DNA from: Salibacterium salarium
GTDB taxonomy: Bacteria; Bacillota; Bacilli; Bacillales; Marinococcaceae
DNA length: 64,000 nt
Reading direction: 5' to 3'
Assembly: GCF_030813635.1 (NCBI RefSeq)
Contig: NZ_JAUSUM010000002.1
Span: 310,001 to 374,000 of the forward strand
In this document: piece by piece, positions 18,283 to 27,926 of the stretch
How positions within the stretch are numbered: position 1 is the stretch's first letter
Layout of the letters: each line of letters begins with the position of its first letter
Notes under the pieces: model-generated
Seen by the model: only the letters and a program-made list of their open reading frames with translations
What the model was told of the DNA's origin: nothing
Database searches by the model: none
Translations under genes and position numbers: made by a program

Positions 18283-19965
18283 GTGACAGCAACAATAAAT
18301 GGAAAACAGCTCGCATTAATGTTTCAAGAAGGCGCGTCTGTCTTAAGTAATAATGTGAAACAGGTTGATGCATTAAACGTTTTTCCTGTTCCTGATGGAG
18401 ATACGGGAACAAACATGCATTTAACCATATCATCGGGTGTAGAAGAAGTGAAAAAGAGTAATCAAAATCATGCAGGAGAAGTAGCCAAATCCTTTTCAAA
18501 AGGTCTTCTGATGGGAGCAAGAGGGAATTCTGGTGTTATATTATCGCAACTTTTTCGTGGTTTTTCGAAAGCGGTAGAAAAGAAGAAAGAGCTAACGGTC
18601 CTAGATTTAAATGAGGCAGTCGAACAAGGGGTGAATACGGCTTATAAGGCTGTTATGAAGCCGGTAGAAGGTACGATACTCACTGTTGCAAAAGATGCCG
18701 TTTTTCAAGAGAAGGCGTCAACTGAAGATTCACCGATTGATTGGATGCGATCTATTCTTCAACATGCAGAATTTTCTCTTCAAAAAACCCCGGATTTACT
18801 TCCTGTTTTAAAAGAAGTGGGAGTCGTTGATTCAGGTGGTCAAGGGCTGGTCTATATTTATGAAGGTATGCTTCAAGCTTTACTAGGAAAAACATCAACT
18901 CAAAAAGAAGAATCTACAGCTCCGTCACTAGAGGATATGGTGAAAATAGAGCATCACCAAAATGCGCAATCGCATTTATCGACAGACGATATAAAGTATG
19001 GATATTGTACAGAAGTTATGGTGAAATTTGAGGAGGAAAAACTTCTTGCTAATTCTTATGACGAAAACGCCTTCAAAAATGAACTTAATCAATTAGGAGA
19101 TTCGCTGTTAGTTGTAAGTGATGAAGATTTAATGAAAATACATATTCATGCGGAGTATCCTGGAGAAGTATTAACAAAGGCTCAGGCTTTCGGAAGTTTG
19201 ATTCATGTAAAAGTGGATAACATGAGAGAGCAGCATCAAGCATTGGCAGAACCAAGGAATGATGCTCAACAAAATCCAAGTGAGAATGTCTCAATCGAAA
19301 AAGCTCCCGCGTCATACGGATTTGTAACTGTTTCTGTTGGGGATGGAGTAGAAGCTCTTTTTCGAGGACTTGGAGCTAATCAAGTTGTAGCAGGCGGTCA
19401 AACCATGAATCCAAGTACCGAAGATATTGTGAACGCGATAAATAATGTGAATGCCTACAATATATTCGTACTCCCTAATAATGGAAACGTTGTGATGGCT
19501 GCAGAACAAGCTGCTGAAGTAATAGGGTCACATATTCATGTAATTCCTACAAAAACTGTGCCGCAAGGGTTAAGTGCAATGTTTGTTTTCGATGAGAACT
19601 CAACACCGTTAGAAAATAAGGACGAAATGGAAAAAGCGACAAAACAAGTGAAGACAGGACAAGTCACGTATGCGGTGCGAGACACAATGATGGATGGTAT
19701 GGAAATAAAAAAAGGAGATTACATGGGTCTTGCCGAAAAAGAAATAGTAGCATCTGGTCCGACGATGGAAAAAGTAACCATGGAACTTTTGTCTCATTTA
19801 GTTGATGATGATGACGAGATTGTAACATTAATTCGTGGAGAAGACGTAAACGAATCAGCAGAGTCAGCAATTTCTTCTTACATGGAAGAAGCGTTTCCGA
19901 ATATAGAAATGGAAACTCATGAAGGCGGACAGCCGCTTTATTCTTATATAATTGCTGTAGAATAG
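18283..19965 (+). CDS. fakA: Fatty acid kinase catalytic subunit FakA (DAK2 domain protein YloV)
   Basis: A 560-residue DAK2-type protein. The N-terminal kinase domain (about 1-200) carries FPVPDGDTGTNM, a nucleotide/Mg-binding motif of dihydroxyacetone kinases, and MGARGNSGVILSQL. The middle and C-terminal parts match the FakA linker and partner-binding domain (YGFVTVSVGDGV onwards). FakA phosphorylates fatty acids held by a FakB protein to give acyl-phosphate for PlsY or exchange to ACP via PlsX. GTG 18283 follows GAGGAGGAAAG. The next gene encodes a DegV/FakB protein, which supports this role. Confidence 0.92.
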   Translation: MTATINGKQLALMFQEGASVLSNNVKQVDALNVFPVPDGDTGTNMHLTISSGVEEVKKSNQNHAGEVAKSFSKGLLMGARGNSGVILSQLFRGFSKAVEKKKELTVLDLNEAVEQGVNTAYKAVMKPVEGTILTVAKDAVFQEKASTEDSPIDWMRSILQHAEFSLQKTPDLLPVLKEVGVVDSGGQGLVYIYEGMLQALLGKTSTQKEESTAPSLEDMVKIEHHQNAQSHLSTDDIKYGYCTEVMVKFEEEKLLANSYDENAFKNELNQLGDSLLVVSDEDLMKIHIHAEYPGEVLTKAQAFGSLIHVKVDNMREQHQALAEPRNDAQQNPSENVSIEKAPASYGFVTVSVGDGVEALFRGLGANQVVAGGQTMNPSTEDIVNAINNVNAYNIFVLPNNGNVVMAAEQAAEVIGSHIHVIPTKTVPQGLSAMFVFDENSTPLENKDEMEKATKQVKTGQVTYAVRDTMMDGMEIKKGDYMGLAEKEIVASGPTMEKVTMELLSHLVDDDDEIVTLIRGEDVNESAESAISSYMEEAFPNIEMETHEGGQPLYSYIIAVE

Positions 19966-19993
19966 ATGAATTATTTCTTAGGAAGGGGAGTTT

Positions 19994-20890
19994 ATGGTGG
20001 GGCGTGTAAAAATAGTAACAGATAGTACCGCTGATATACCTTCGGAGTTGGTGGATAAATACAATATTACCGTTGTTCCATTGAAAGTAGTGATGGGGAA
20101 TGAAACATTTCAAGATGGAGTCACTCTAACTCCAGAAGCGTTCTATAACAAATTGGATCTATTGAACGATCTTCCTACGACGTCCCAACCGACCCCTTAC
20201 GAATTTGAAACAGTTTATCAGAGAATACAAGAAAAATCCGCTGATGAAGATTTATCAATTCTGTCTATTCATCTGTCTTCCAAAATGAGTGGGACGGTCC
20301 AATCAGCTCTTCTTGCAGCTCAATCAGTAGAAAATGAAGTTAACGTTGAAGTCGTTGATTCCAAAAAGGCGTCTTATGCTATTGGAGTTATCGTTGTTGA
20401 ATTAGCAAAATTGGCGCAAGCAGGAGCAAGTTTGGCAGAATGCAAAACAAAGCTTGAGACATTTCTCCAAGAGACAAATGTCTATTTTCTGGTTGATACT
20501 CTGGAGTTTTTACAAAAAAATGGGAGAATTGGTAAAGCATCTGCCTTAATTGGCTCTTTATTAAAAATGAAGCCTGTTTTAAGTTTAACAGAAGAAGGAG
20601 AAGTTTACCCTTACCGAAAAGCTCGCGGAAAAAAGAAAGCATTAGCTGTTATTAGTGAAGCTCTTAAGGAGCAGTATAAAAATCAACCTGTACATATTGG
20701 TGTGTCACATGCAGAAGCCGAAACATCAGGGGAAGAACTCTTGGATGTGGGGAAAACAGAGTTAAACACACAATCTACGGTCTTAACGAAAATTGGGGCA
20801 GTCATTGGTTCTCATACTGGACGTGGAACAGTCTCTATTGCTGTAATGCCTGCATACAAAGCACAAAGTGAAACAAACGAACCGAGATAG
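19994..20890 (+). CDS. DegV family fatty-acid-binding protein (FakB-like)
   Basis: A 298-residue DegV/FakB protein with the N-terminal KIVTDSTADIPSELVDKY, the SSKMSGTVQSALLAAQ loop and the DTLEFLQKNGRIGKASALIG motif near 169-188 that lines the fatty acid pocket. FakB proteins hold a single fatty acid whose carboxylate is phosphorylated by FakA. In B. subtilis the equivalent position is taken by sdaAB-sdaAA and the degV genes are elsewhere; here it lies 28 nt after fakA. ATG 19994 follows GGAAGGGGAG. Acyl chain preference cannot be read from sequence. Confidence 0.9.
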   Translation: MVGRVKIVTDSTADIPSELVDKYNITVVPLKVVMGNETFQDGVTLTPEAFYNKLDLLNDLPTTSQPTPYEFETVYQRIQEKSADEDLSILSIHLSSKMSGTVQSALLAAQSVENEVNVEVVDSKKASYAIGVIVVELAKLAQAGASLAECKTKLETFLQETNVYFLVDTLEFLQKNGRIGKASALIGSLLKMKPVLSLTEEGEVYPYRKARGKKKALAVISEALKEQYKNQPVHIGVSHAEAETSGEELLDVGKTELNTQSTVLTKIGAVIGSHTGRGTVSIAVMPAYKAQSETNEPR

Positions 20891-20906
20891 TCAAGAGGAG
20901 GCACCT

Positions 20907-21002
20907 ATGCCTTTTTGGAAAACATCACCAAAACCCGAACGTGAAGAAAAAGGATTAAAAGGGGAAGGGTTTATAATGTATATTCCCGATGACAAACAAT
21001 GA
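20907..21002 (+). CDS. 31-codon small protein coupled to recG
   Basis: ATG 20907 has a strong AAGAGGAGG site upstream and opens a 31-codon frame beginning MPFWKTSPKPEREEK and ending MYIPDDKQ. Its TGA overlaps the recG ATG (ATGA at 20999-21002), the usual arrangement of coupled genes. The product is charged, has no membrane segment or signal peptide, and matches no family I know. Ribosome binding site, spacing and coupling argue that it is translated, either as a peptide or to deliver ribosomes to recG, which has no good site of its own. Confidence 0.6.
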   Translation: MPFWKTSPKPEREEKGLKGEGFIMYIPDDKQ

Positions 21003-23044
21003 ACGATTATTTACAACAACCCATATCTGTATTGAATGGAATTGGAGAAGAGAAAGAGAAAGAACTTCAGCAAATTGGGTTAATGTCTATTTGCGATTTG
21101 CTTCAGCATTTCCCGTATCGCTATGAAAATCATGAAGTACAACCAATTGAAGAACTGCGCCATGATGAGCGGGTGACGATTTCCGGCGTTGTTCAAACAG
21201 AGGCTTCTGTCCGCTACTATGGCAAAAAAAAATCTAGGATGACCATTCGGCTTGTCGTAGAAAATATTTTAGTGACAGCTGTTTTTTTTAACCGTGCATT
21301 TTTAAAAAATAAAATAAATCGAGGAGATATCGTAACAATAACCGGAAAATGGAATAAATACAAGTTAACCATTACGGTGCAAGATTTTAGGCAGGGGGAA
21401 CCGGACCCTGCTAAGCAATTAGAGGCTGTCTATTCTGTTGGCGCTGGTATTACAGTAAAACAAATGCGCCGCTTTCTTCAAACCACTTTACAGACCTTCT
21501 CTGACTACATTCCGGAAATTATGCCTTCCTCTATTCTTACTGCCTATAAATTACCTTTAAGAACTCATGCGTATCGATCGATTCATTTTCCTAAAGATAA
21601 AGAGGAACTAAAACATGCAAGGCGACGACTTGTTTATGAAGAGTTACTTTTGTTTCAGTTGAAGATGCAGGCTTTTAAACGACAAGAACGGTTGTCAAAA
21701 AGTGGAATGATACATCAGTTTGATGAAAATGAAGTCAATACGTTTATCGAACAGCTTCCTTTTTCCTTAACGGGTGCCCAACTTCGTGTTGCTCGTGAAA
21801 TAATGAAAGATATGAGAGACTCCTTGAAAATGAATCGTCTACTGCAAGGAGATGTAGGATCCGGGAAGACAGTCGTTGCTTCTATAGCCATGTATGCGGC
21901 TTATTTGGCCGGTGCTCAGTCCGCTTTAATGGTTCCGACTGAAATACTGGCAGAGCAACATTTTGAAGCATTAAGTCAGCTTTTTAGTGATGTGGAGGTA
22001 TCTATTACATTGTTGACGGGGTCCATTAAAGGTAAGACAAGAAAAACTAGAAATGAATCGATTCAAAATGGAGAAATTGACATTGTTGTCGGTACTCATG
22101 CGTTAATTCAAGAGGACGTCCACTTTAAGCATTTAGGTCTCGTTATTACAGATGAGCAGCATCGTTTTGGAGTAGCGCAGAGGCGAACATTGCAAGAAAA
22201 AGGATATGAGCCCGATGTTCTGTTTATGACGGCTACTCCGATACCACGAACCCTTGCAATATCTGTGTTTGGGGATATGGATGTATCGGCTATTGATGAA
22301 CTTCCTGCTGGTAGAAAGCCGATTGAAACGTATTGGGTTAAACACGATATGTTGGAAAGAATCCTCCGATTTATAGAAAAACAAATAAATCAAGGAAGGC
22401 AGGCTTATGTCATTTGTCCGCTGATTGAAGAGTCGGAAACACTTGATGTCCAAAATGCGATTGATGTTCATGCACAGTTGCAACAATTTTTTGTGCACCA
22501 TGATGTCGGATTAATGCACGGCCGTCTAACGACAGAAGAAAAAGAACAAGTAATGGAAGCATTCTCAGCTAATGATATTCATATTCTTGTTTCTACTACA
22601 GTAGTAGAAGTAGGGGTCGACGTTCCAAATGCTACGACAATGTTGATTTATGATGCTGACCGATTTGGTCTTTCCCAACTCCACCAACTTCGAGGTAGAG
22701 TAGGCCGTGCCCAGTATCAGTCATATTGTATTTTAATGGCTGATCCAAAAGGAGAAACAGGTCAAGAACGAATGAAAATCATGCAGGAAACAGAAGACGG
22801 TTTTGCGTTGTCAGAGAAGGATTTAGAATTAAGAGGACCTGGTGATTTTTTCGGAAGCAAACAAAGCGGTTTGCCGGATTTCAAAATAGCGGACGTCGTT
22901 CACGATTACAAAGCGTTAGAAACAGCGAGACAAGACGCAGCTGCTATGATAAAAAGTGAAGCGTTTTGGCAAGATCAAACATATGCCGGATTGCGTGAGT
23001 ATTTAGAAAGCAGCGGAATACTTAATGGTCAAAAACTTGATTAA
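20999..23044 (+). CDS. recG: ATP-dependent DNA helicase RecG
   Basis: A 681-residue branch-migration helicase that remodels stalled forks and Holliday junctions. It has the N-terminal wedge/OB domain (about 55-160), Walker A GDVGSGKTVVA (about 284-294), DEQH box in ITDEQHRFG, and C-terminal motifs LMHGRLTTEEKEQVM, VVEVGVDVPNATTM and QLRGRVGRAQYQS. The length is normal. The ATG overlaps the stop of the preceding 31-codon gene. Confidence 0.96.
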   Translation: MNDYLQQPISVLNGIGEEKEKELQQIGLMSICDLLQHFPYRYENHEVQPIEELRHDERVTISGVVQTEASVRYYGKKKSRMTIRLVVENILVTAVFFNRAFLKNKINRGDIVTITGKWNKYKLTITVQDFRQGEPDPAKQLEAVYSVGAGITVKQMRRFLQTTLQTFSDYIPEIMPSSILTAYKLPLRTHAYRSIHFPKDKEELKHARRRLVYEELLLFQLKMQAFKRQERLSKSGMIHQFDENEVNTFIEQLPFSLTGAQLRVAREIMKDMRDSLKMNRLLQGDVGSGKTVVASIAMYAAYLAGAQSALMVPTEILAEQHFEALSQLFSDVEVSITLLTGSIKGKTRKTRNESIQNGEIDIVVGTHALIQEDVHFKHLGLVITDEQHRFGVAQRRTLQEKGYEPDVLFMTATPIPRTLAISVFGDMDVSAIDELPAGRKPIETYWVKHDMLERILRFIEKQINQGRQAYVICPLIEESETLDVQNAIDVHAQLQQFFVHHDVGLMHGRLTTEEKEQVMEAFSANDIHILVSTTVVEVGVDVPNATTMLIYDADRFGLSQLHQLRGRVGRAQYQSYCILMADPKGETGQERMKIMQETEDGFALSEKDLELRGPGDFFGSKQSGLPDFKIADVVHDYKALETARQDAAAMIKSEAFWQDQTYAGLREYLESSGILNGQKLD

Positions 23045-23050
23045 TAAAGC

Positions 23051-23079
23051 TTGAAAATCAAAGAATGGAATTATATACT
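23051..23079 (+). promoter_or_regulatory. Sigma-A promoter of the fapR lipid operon
   Basis: TTGAAA (23051-23056), a 17-nt spacer and TATACT (23074-23079). The start point would fall in the FapR-like operator that follows three bases later. Confidence 0.8.
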
Positions 23080-23082
23080 ACT

Positions 23083-23099
23083 CTTAGTACCTAGTCATA
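23083..23099 (+). promoter_or_regulatory. FapR operator
   Basis: CTTAGTACCTAGTCATA resembles the FapR recognition element (TTAGTACCTxGTC-type partial inverted repeat) and covers the expected transcription start of fapR, so FapR would repress its own operon until malonyl-CoA or malonyl-ACP releases it. The call is from similarity to known sites and position. Confidence 0.8.
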
Positions 23100-23120
23100 G
23101 AATCGGATGGTGGCAGCGTC

Positions 23121-23675
23121 GTGAAACGAAATAAAAAAGAAAGACAACAGAAATTAAAAGAAAAAATAGATGCGGACCCATTTAGCACGGATGAAGCGCT
23201 GGCGCAAAGTTTTCAAGTGAGTGTGCAAACGATTCGTCTAGATCGGATGGAACTTTCCATCCCGGAATTGCGAGAACGTATTAAGCATGTGGCGAGAGAA
23301 CATTTAGATGAAGTACAAGCTCTGCCGCTGGAAGAAGTAATTGGAGAGATTGTTGATTTGCGGTTAGACGAAGAAGCTATCTCCATATTAGATATTGGTG
23401 CAGAGCATGTATTTTCAAGAACAGGGATAGCACGTGGGCATTACTTGTTCGCTCAAGCCAACTCGCTTGCTGTCGCTATTATTAACGATGAATTAGCTTT
23501 AACGACCAAAGCGTCAGTTCATTTTAGCCGGCAAGTGAAAAATGGAGAAAGAGTTATCGCAAGAGCTGTCGTCACCGAATCAAAAGGACATAAATCGTGG
23601 GTTGAAGTGACAAGTAAGGTGAATCAAGAACTTGTGTTTCACGGTGAATTTGTCATGTATCGATCCCATCGTTAA
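23121..23675 (+). CDS. fapR: Transcription factor FapR, lipid biosynthesis repressor
   Basis: A 184-residue regulator: an N-terminal DeoR-like helix-turn-helix ([20 protein letters not shown], about 29-48), a linker helix, and a C-terminal hot-dog fold that binds malonyl-CoA or malonyl-ACP ([20 protein letters not shown], about 101-120). It represses fatty acid and phospholipid synthesis genes when the malonyl thioester pool is low. The start is GTG at 23121. It heads its own operon with plsX, fabD and fabG. Confidence 0.95.
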   Translation: MKRNKKERQQKLKEKIDADPFSTDEALAQSFQVSVQTIRLDRMELSIPELRERIKHVAREHLDEVQALPLEEVIGEIVDLRLDEEAISILDIGAEHVFSRTGIARGHYLFAQANSLAVAIINDELALTTKASVHFSRQVKNGERVIARAVVTESKGHKSWVEVTSKVNQELVFHGEFVMYRSHR

Positions 23676-23703
23676 AAATCAAGTAATAAAGGAGCCAACG
23701 TTC

Positions 23704-24693
23704 ATGAAAATTGTCATCGACGCGATGGGCGGAGATCATTCTCCTAAAGCTCATGTAGCAGGTGCCATGGCTGCAACAAGATCATTTGATGATGTGGAAA
23801 TTCTCTTGGTTGGAGACGAGCAAGAAATTAATAAACATTTGACCAAATCAAATAACATTTCAGTGCTTCATACAGATGATAAGATTGAGCCGGAAGATAC
23901 ACCGACAAAAGCAGTTAGAAGAAAGAAAAATGCCTCCATGGTACTTACGATGCGTGAAGTCAGAGAGGGACGTGCTGATGCTTGCATTTCATCTGGCAAT
24001 ACAGGTGCTTTGATGACATCTGGACTCTTACATGTCGGACGAATTTCAGGTATTGAACGTCCTGCGCTTGCGCCAATGCTCCCAACTCTAGAAGGAGACG
24101 GGTTTTTACTGCTTGATGTAGGAGCAAACGTGGATGCTAAAGCATCCCATATCTTACAAAATGCATTCATGGGATCTACTTATATGGAGATGGTAAAGAA
24201 AGTTAATCGGCCAAGGGTAGGATTAATTAACATAGGAACAGAAGAAGGCAAAGGGAATGAGTTGACGAAAGAAGCATTCACTTTGCTTGAGAATGCACCA
24301 TTACATTTTGTAGGAAATGTTGAAGCTAGAGATTTGTTAGAAGGCGTTTGTGATGTGGCGGTGTGTGATGGTTTCTCGGGAAATTTAGTATTAAAATCGA
24401 TTGAAGGAACAGCAGAGTCGCTATTTTCCTTGTTGAAAAAGGAAATGACAAGTTCTTTTACAAATAAGTTAGCGGCTGGTATGCTACGTTCCAGTTTTCG
24501 AAATATCAAAGATAAAATGAGCTATTCACATTACGGCGGTGCAGGGTTGTTCGGACTTAAGGCACCAGTAATAAAAGCACATGGATCATCTGATCATACG
24601 GCTATTTTTCATGCGATTCGTCAAGCACGACAAATGGTGTACGAAAATGTTACTGATATCATGGAAAAAGAAGCAGAAAAACAGGGGGAATAA
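23704..24693 (+). CDS. plsX: Phosphate acyltransferase PlsX
   Basis: Converts acyl-ACP to acyl-phosphate for PlsY, the first step of phospholipid synthesis in this group, and runs in reverse to load acyl-phosphate from FakAB onto ACP. Family marks are [10 protein letters not shown] at the N-terminus, [24 protein letters not shown] and [13 protein letters not shown]. The frame is open upstream to 23632, but ATG 23704 follows AAAGGAG and gives the standard start (329 residues). Confidence 0.95.
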   Translation: MKIVIDAMGGDHSPKAHVAGAMAATRSFDDVEILLVGDEQEINKHLTKSNNISVLHTDDKIEPEDTPTKAVRRKKNASMVLTMREVREGRADACISSGNTGALMTSGLLHVGRISGIERPALAPMLPTLEGDGFLLLDVGANVDAKASHILQNAFMGSTYMEMVKKVNRPRVGLINIGTEEGKGNELTKEAFTLLENAPLHFVGNVEARDLLEGVCDVAVCDGFSGNLVLKSIEGTAESLFSLLKKEMTSSFTNKLAAGMLRSSFRNIKDKMSYSHYGGAGLFGLKAPVIKAHGSSDHTAIFHAIRQARQMVYENVTDIMEKEAEKQGE

Positions 24694-24697
24694 AGAA

Positions 24698-25636
24698 ATG
24701 TCAAAAGTAGCCTTTCTGTTTCCGGGGCAAGGCTCTCAATACGCTGGAATGGGAAAAGAATTGTATGAGCATCATACGAAAGCAAAATCTTTAATCGATG
24801 AAGCAGATAACATCGTGAACTATCCATTATCTGGTTTAATGTTTAACGGGCCAGAGGAGCATTTAAAAAAGACGGAAAATGCTCAACCCGCCTTATTAAC
24901 GACAAGCATTGCAGCGCTCGAATTACTGAAAGAAAAAGGAGTAACTCCCGATTATACAGCTGGACATAGTTTAGGTGAATATTCTGCCCTCGTAAGTTCA
25001 GGTGTCCTTTCGTTTAAAAATGCGCTGACTGTTGTCAGACAAAGAGGGTTGTTTATGGAAGAAGCTGTACCTTCTGGGGTAGGGGCGATGTCTGCCATTA
25101 TGGGAATAGAACGGGAAGAACTTGAAACATTAACAAGCAAAGTGGAAGAAGATGGTGAAATCGTACAGCTTGCTAATTTGAATGCTCCAGGTCAAATTGT
25201 TATTTCCGGAGCCAAATCGGCCGTCAAAAAAGTCGAAGAACTCGCTAGAGAAAATGGGGCAAAACGTGTCATATCTCTTGAAGTGAGTGGACCGTTTCAT
25301 TCAAAGTTGATGCAGCCAGCTCAAGATAAATTGGAAAGTGTGCTGGAGCCAGTACCGTTTTCTGATGCAGAGGTTCCTGTTATTGCAAATGTTAACGCTC
25401 AAGAAGCAACGGATGCGTCTGTTATTAAAAATCAATTGGTAGAGCAAGTAACATCACCTGTTTATTGGGAGGATACCATCAGGCGTCTTTTAGAACTAGA
25501 TGTTACGACGTTTGTAGAAGTTGGACCCGGAAATGTACTAAGTGGTCTCGTACGTCGAGTTCAACGTAGAGGTGTTAATGTATATTCTGCTCAAGATATA
25601 GAATCAATTGAAAAAATTGTGGAAAACATACAATAG
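24698..25636 (+). CDS. fabD: Malonyl-CoA:ACP transacylase
   Basis: Moves the malonyl group from CoA to ACP. The start [14 protein letters not shown] and the catalytic GHSLGEYSA (Ser91), with the later His in SGPFHSKLM, are visible. The open frame runs back into plsX to 24581, but ATG 24698, four bases after the plsX stop and behind CAGGGGGAA, is the family start (312 residues). Confidence 0.95.
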   Translation: MSKVAFLFPGQGSQYAGMGKELYEHHTKAKSLIDEADNIVNYPLSGLMFNGPEEHLKKTENAQPALLTTSIAALELLKEKGVTPDYTAGHSLGEYSALVSSGVLSFKNALTVVRQRGLFMEEAVPSGVGAMSAIMGIEREELETLTSKVEEDGEIVQLANLNAPGQIVISGAKSAVKKVEELARENGAKRVISLEVSGPFHSKLMQPAQDKLESVLEPVPFSDAEVPVIANVNAQEATDASVIKNQLVEQVTSPVYWEDTIRRLLELDVTTFVEVGPGNVLSGLVRRVQRRGVNVYSAQDIESIEKIVENIQ

Positions 25637-25649
25637 AGGAGGCTTTCAT

Positions 25650-26393
25650 ATGTTGATGGGAAAAGCAGCACTTGTTACAGGTGCGTCCCGTGGAATTGGT
25701 AAGGCGATTGCATTGGAACTTGCAGCTAGTGGAGCAAATGTCGCTGTCAATTACGCTGGGAGTGCCCAGAAAGCAGAAGAAGTTGCTGCGGCATGTAAAG
25801 ACCAGGGCGTAAAGGCCTTTTCGGTGAAGGCTGACGTTGCAAATGATGAAGATGTAAAAGCTATGATAAAAGAAGTAACAGACCAATTCGGTCAGATTGA
25901 TATTATGGTTAATAATGCTGGAATTACGAGGGACAACTTAGTTATGCGTTTAAAAGAAGAGGATTGGGATGCTGTACTTGATACAAATCTCAAAGGTGTT
26001 TTTCATTGCGCAAAAGCAGGTGCTCGTCCTATGATGAAACAGCGGGAAGGGAAAATTATAAACATTTCATCTGTTGTTGGTGTTACAGGTAACGCTGGTC
26101 AAGCAAACTACTCTGCGGCAAAAGCAGGTGTGATAGGTTTGACAAAAAGTCTAGCCCGTGAATTTGCTGCACGTAATATTCAAGTGAACGCTGTTGCTCC
26201 GGGATTTATTGAGACGGAAATGACAGAGCAGCTTCAAGAAGAATCTCAGGCAGCTTTGGTAGAACAGATTCCCCTTGGTAACTTGGGTGAAGCAGAAGAT
26301 GTAGCCAAAGCAGTTCGCTTTTTGGCATCAGATGACGCAAAATATATAACTGGTCAAACATTGCATGTTGATGGTGGTATGGTTATGCCGTAA
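25650..26393 (+). CDS. fabG: 3-oxoacyl-ACP reductase
   Basis: An NADPH-dependent short-chain dehydrogenase of fatty acid elongation. The cofactor loop [10 protein letters not shown] starts near residue 10, NNAG near 88, and the catalytic Ser and YSAAKAG follow. The frame is open into the end of fabD (25608), but AGAGGAGG at 25635-25642 points to ATG 25650 (247 residues); ATG 25656 is also possible. It lies 13 nt after fabD. Confidence 0.95.
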   Translation: MLMGKAALVTGASRGIGKAIALELAASGANVAVNYAGSAQKAEEVAAACKDQGVKAFSVKADVANDEDVKAMIKEVTDQFGQIDIMVNNAGITRDNLVMRLKEEDWDAVLDTNLKGVFHCAKAGARPMMKQREGKIINISSVVGVTGNAGQANYSAAKAGVIGLTKSLAREFAARNIQVNAVAPGFIETEMTEQLQEESQAALVEQIPLGNLGEAEDVAKAVRFLASDDAKYITGQTLHVDGGMVMP

Positions 26394-26474
26394 CTCGAGT
26401 GAAAGGCATAGCATTTTCCAAACACATCTTCTATAATGGCAATAGAAATGATTCTTTAAAGGGGGTGAACAAAA

Positions 26475-26708
26475 ATGGCAGATACGTTGGAACGCGTGAA
26501 AAAAATCGTAGTAGAACGTCTTGGTGTGGAAGAGTCGGAAATTACCCGCGAAGCAAAATTCAAAGACGATCTAGGCGCTGATTCTCTTGATGTCGTTGAG
26601 CTTGTTATGGAGCTTGAGGATGAATTTGATCTTGAGATTTCAGACGAAGAAGCAGAAAAGATTGTAAGTATTGCTGATGTCGTGAACTACATAGAAGCAC
26701 AGCAATAA
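26475..26708 (+). CDS. acpP: Acyl carrier protein
   Basis: A 77-residue acidic carrier protein; GADSLDV places the phosphopantetheine on Ser37. It is preceded by AAAGGGGGTGA. The 81-nt gap after fabG has TATAAT at 26432-26437 without a good -35, so an extra promoter is possible, in keeping with the high level of ACP in cells. A hairpin (26722-26760) separates it from rnc. Confidence 0.96.
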   Translation: MADTLERVKKIVVERLGVEESEITREAKFKDDLGADSLDVVELVMELEDEFDLEISDEEAEKIVSIADVVNYIEAQQ

Positions 26709-26721
26709 TAGATAGGATGGG

Positions 26722-26760
26722 AAAAGCCGTTTCTCATGTAAGAACGGGGAAACGGCTTTT
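26722..26760 (+). terminator. Intercistronic hairpin between acpP and rnc
   Basis: A perfect 12-bp stem, AAAAGCCGTTTC (26722-26733) with GAAACGGCTTTT (26749-26760), 15-nt loop, ending in four T residues followed by AATG. It may be a leaky terminator that lowers rnc relative to acpP, or a site for processing by RNase III, the product of the next gene. Confidence 0.6.
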
Positions 26761-26785
26761 AATGATTACAAACGGAGGACCTGCT

Positions 26786-27568
26786 ATGGGACAAAGATCG
26801 GAGAAAAAACAAACGTCTTCTCGTTCAAAAAATACAAAAAAACTAGTCTTGTCGGAAAAACAAAGAAAAAATCTGTATGAAATGTTAGATGGTCTAGGTC
26901 TGTCTTTTGAGGATGAAAAATTATTGATTCAAGCTTTTACCCATTCATCCTATGTGAATGAGCATCGTATTCGGTCCGTTTATGACAATGAGCGCCTGGA
27001 ATTTCTTGGAGACGCTGTCCTGGAATTATCGGTTTCGCAGCATCTTTTTAAGCGTTTTGCAACGATGAGTGAAGGTGAAATGACTAAATTACGGGCAGCT
27101 ATTGTATGTGAGGCTTCTTTAGCTAATCTTGCTGAGGAATTAGCGTTCGGAGAACTTGTCTTTCTCGGAAAAGGGGAAGAAATCACTGGCGGACGAAATC
27201 GACCAGCTTTATTAGCGGATGTATTTGAAGCATTTGTAGGCGCTTTGTATTTAGATCAGGAAATGAGTGCTGTATACAAATTTTTAGAACAAACAATTTA
27301 TCCGAAAATCGATGACGGTGCTTTTTCGCATATGATGGATTTTAAAAGTCAATTACAAGAGCATTTACAAAAAGACAACCTTGGAACCATTCATTACGCA
27401 ATCACTGACGAAATAGGACCGGCACACAGCCGCGAGTTCATTTCGGCCGTATATTTAAATGACGAAGTGATGGGGGAAGGAAGCGGCCGCTCTAAAAAAG
27501 AAGCGGAGCAACATGCCGCTCAACAGGCATTATCAAGACTAGAACCATCTACAACTCAAAAGGAATAA
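26786..27568 (+). CDS. rnc: Ribonuclease III
   Basis: A 260-residue double-strand-specific endonuclease for rRNA and mRNA processing. The signature [13 protein letters not shown] sits near residues 70-82, the second catalytic acidic site in [16 protein letters not shown] near 147-160, and a C-terminal double-stranded RNA-binding domain follows (about 183-255). The open frame reaches back to 26717 through the acpP-rnc hairpin, but ACGGAGG before ATG 26786 fixes the start. The long basic N-terminal extension of about 25 residues is common in Bacillaceae. Confidence 0.95.
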   Translation: MGQRSEKKQTSSRSKNTKKLVLSEKQRKNLYEMLDGLGLSFEDEKLLIQAFTHSSYVNEHRIRSVYDNERLEFLGDAVLELSVSQHLFKRFATMSEGEMTKLRAAIVCEASLANLAEELAFGELVFLGKGEEITGGRNRPALLADVFEAFVGALYLDQEMSAVYKFLEQTIYPKIDDGAFSHMMDFKSQLQEHLQKDNLGTIHYAITDEIGPAHSREFISAVYLNDEVMGEGSGRSKKEAEQHAAQQALSRLEPSTTQKE

Positions 27569-27597
27569 AAAACCACGCCAATTCTGCGTGGTTTTTT
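27567..27597. terminator. Bidirectional terminator between rnc and the yfkK-like gene
   Basis: AAAAAACCACGC (27567-27578) pairs perfectly with GCGTGGTTTTTT (27586-27597) over a 7-nt loop. A and T tracts on both sides serve the convergent genes. Confidence 0.92.
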
Positions 27598-27600
27598 ATG

Positions 27601-27822
27601 TTATTTTTTTAATTTTCCAAGTTCTGATATGATGGCATCCATCTCACTGACGCTGACTTTATCTTTGTTGTTGAGCATATCGTATAAGTCTTTTATATCT
27701 TCGTATTGATTTAAGTCGAAGTTCTCAGGTTGAATCGCAGAACTATTTACTACTTGTAATTTTTTTGCAATTTCTTCGACCATAAAGTTCAAATTTTCTT
27801 GTGTTTGTTCCTCTAGGTTCAC
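27601..27822 (-). CDS. UPF0435 / DUF1128 family protein (YfkK-like)
   Basis: A 73-residue protein starting MNLEEQTQENLNFMVEEIAK with the family block NFDLNQYEDIKDLYDML. B. subtilis YfkK is of unknown function and is encoded elsewhere in that genome; here the gene is inserted on the opposite strand between rnc and smc. The start is GTG (27820-27822) behind GGAGG. It is mostly helical, soluble and without catalytic motifs. Confidence 0.85.
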   Translation of the reverse strand: MNLEEQTQENLNFMVEEIAKKLQVVNSSAIQPENFDLNQYEDIKDLYDMLNNKDKVSVSEMDAIISELGKLKK

Positions 27823-27860
27823 ACTTATCCTCCACCTTTATGTAATCATAATCTCTGTTT

Positions 27861-27889
27861 ATTGTAGATGCTATATCAAAAAAGAGCAA
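27861..27889 (-). promoter_or_regulatory. Candidate promoter of the yfkK-like gene
   Basis: Reverse strand TTGCTC (27884-27889), a 17-nt spacer, TACAAT (27861-27866), about 40 nt from the GTG start. The -10 is good; the -35 matches only its first three bases. Confidence 0.5.
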
Positions 27890-27926
27890 ATACCATTTAT
27901 ACAGGCTTCTGCCAATCTGTGGATTA

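Noticed and set aside
23868-24170. 100-codon open frame on the minus strand inside plsX
   Set aside because: It lies wholly within a clear plsX gene, has no ribosome binding site and has low-complexity shadow composition. The same applies to the other long reverse frames inside fliG, ffh, smc, sucD, yloV and fliM.
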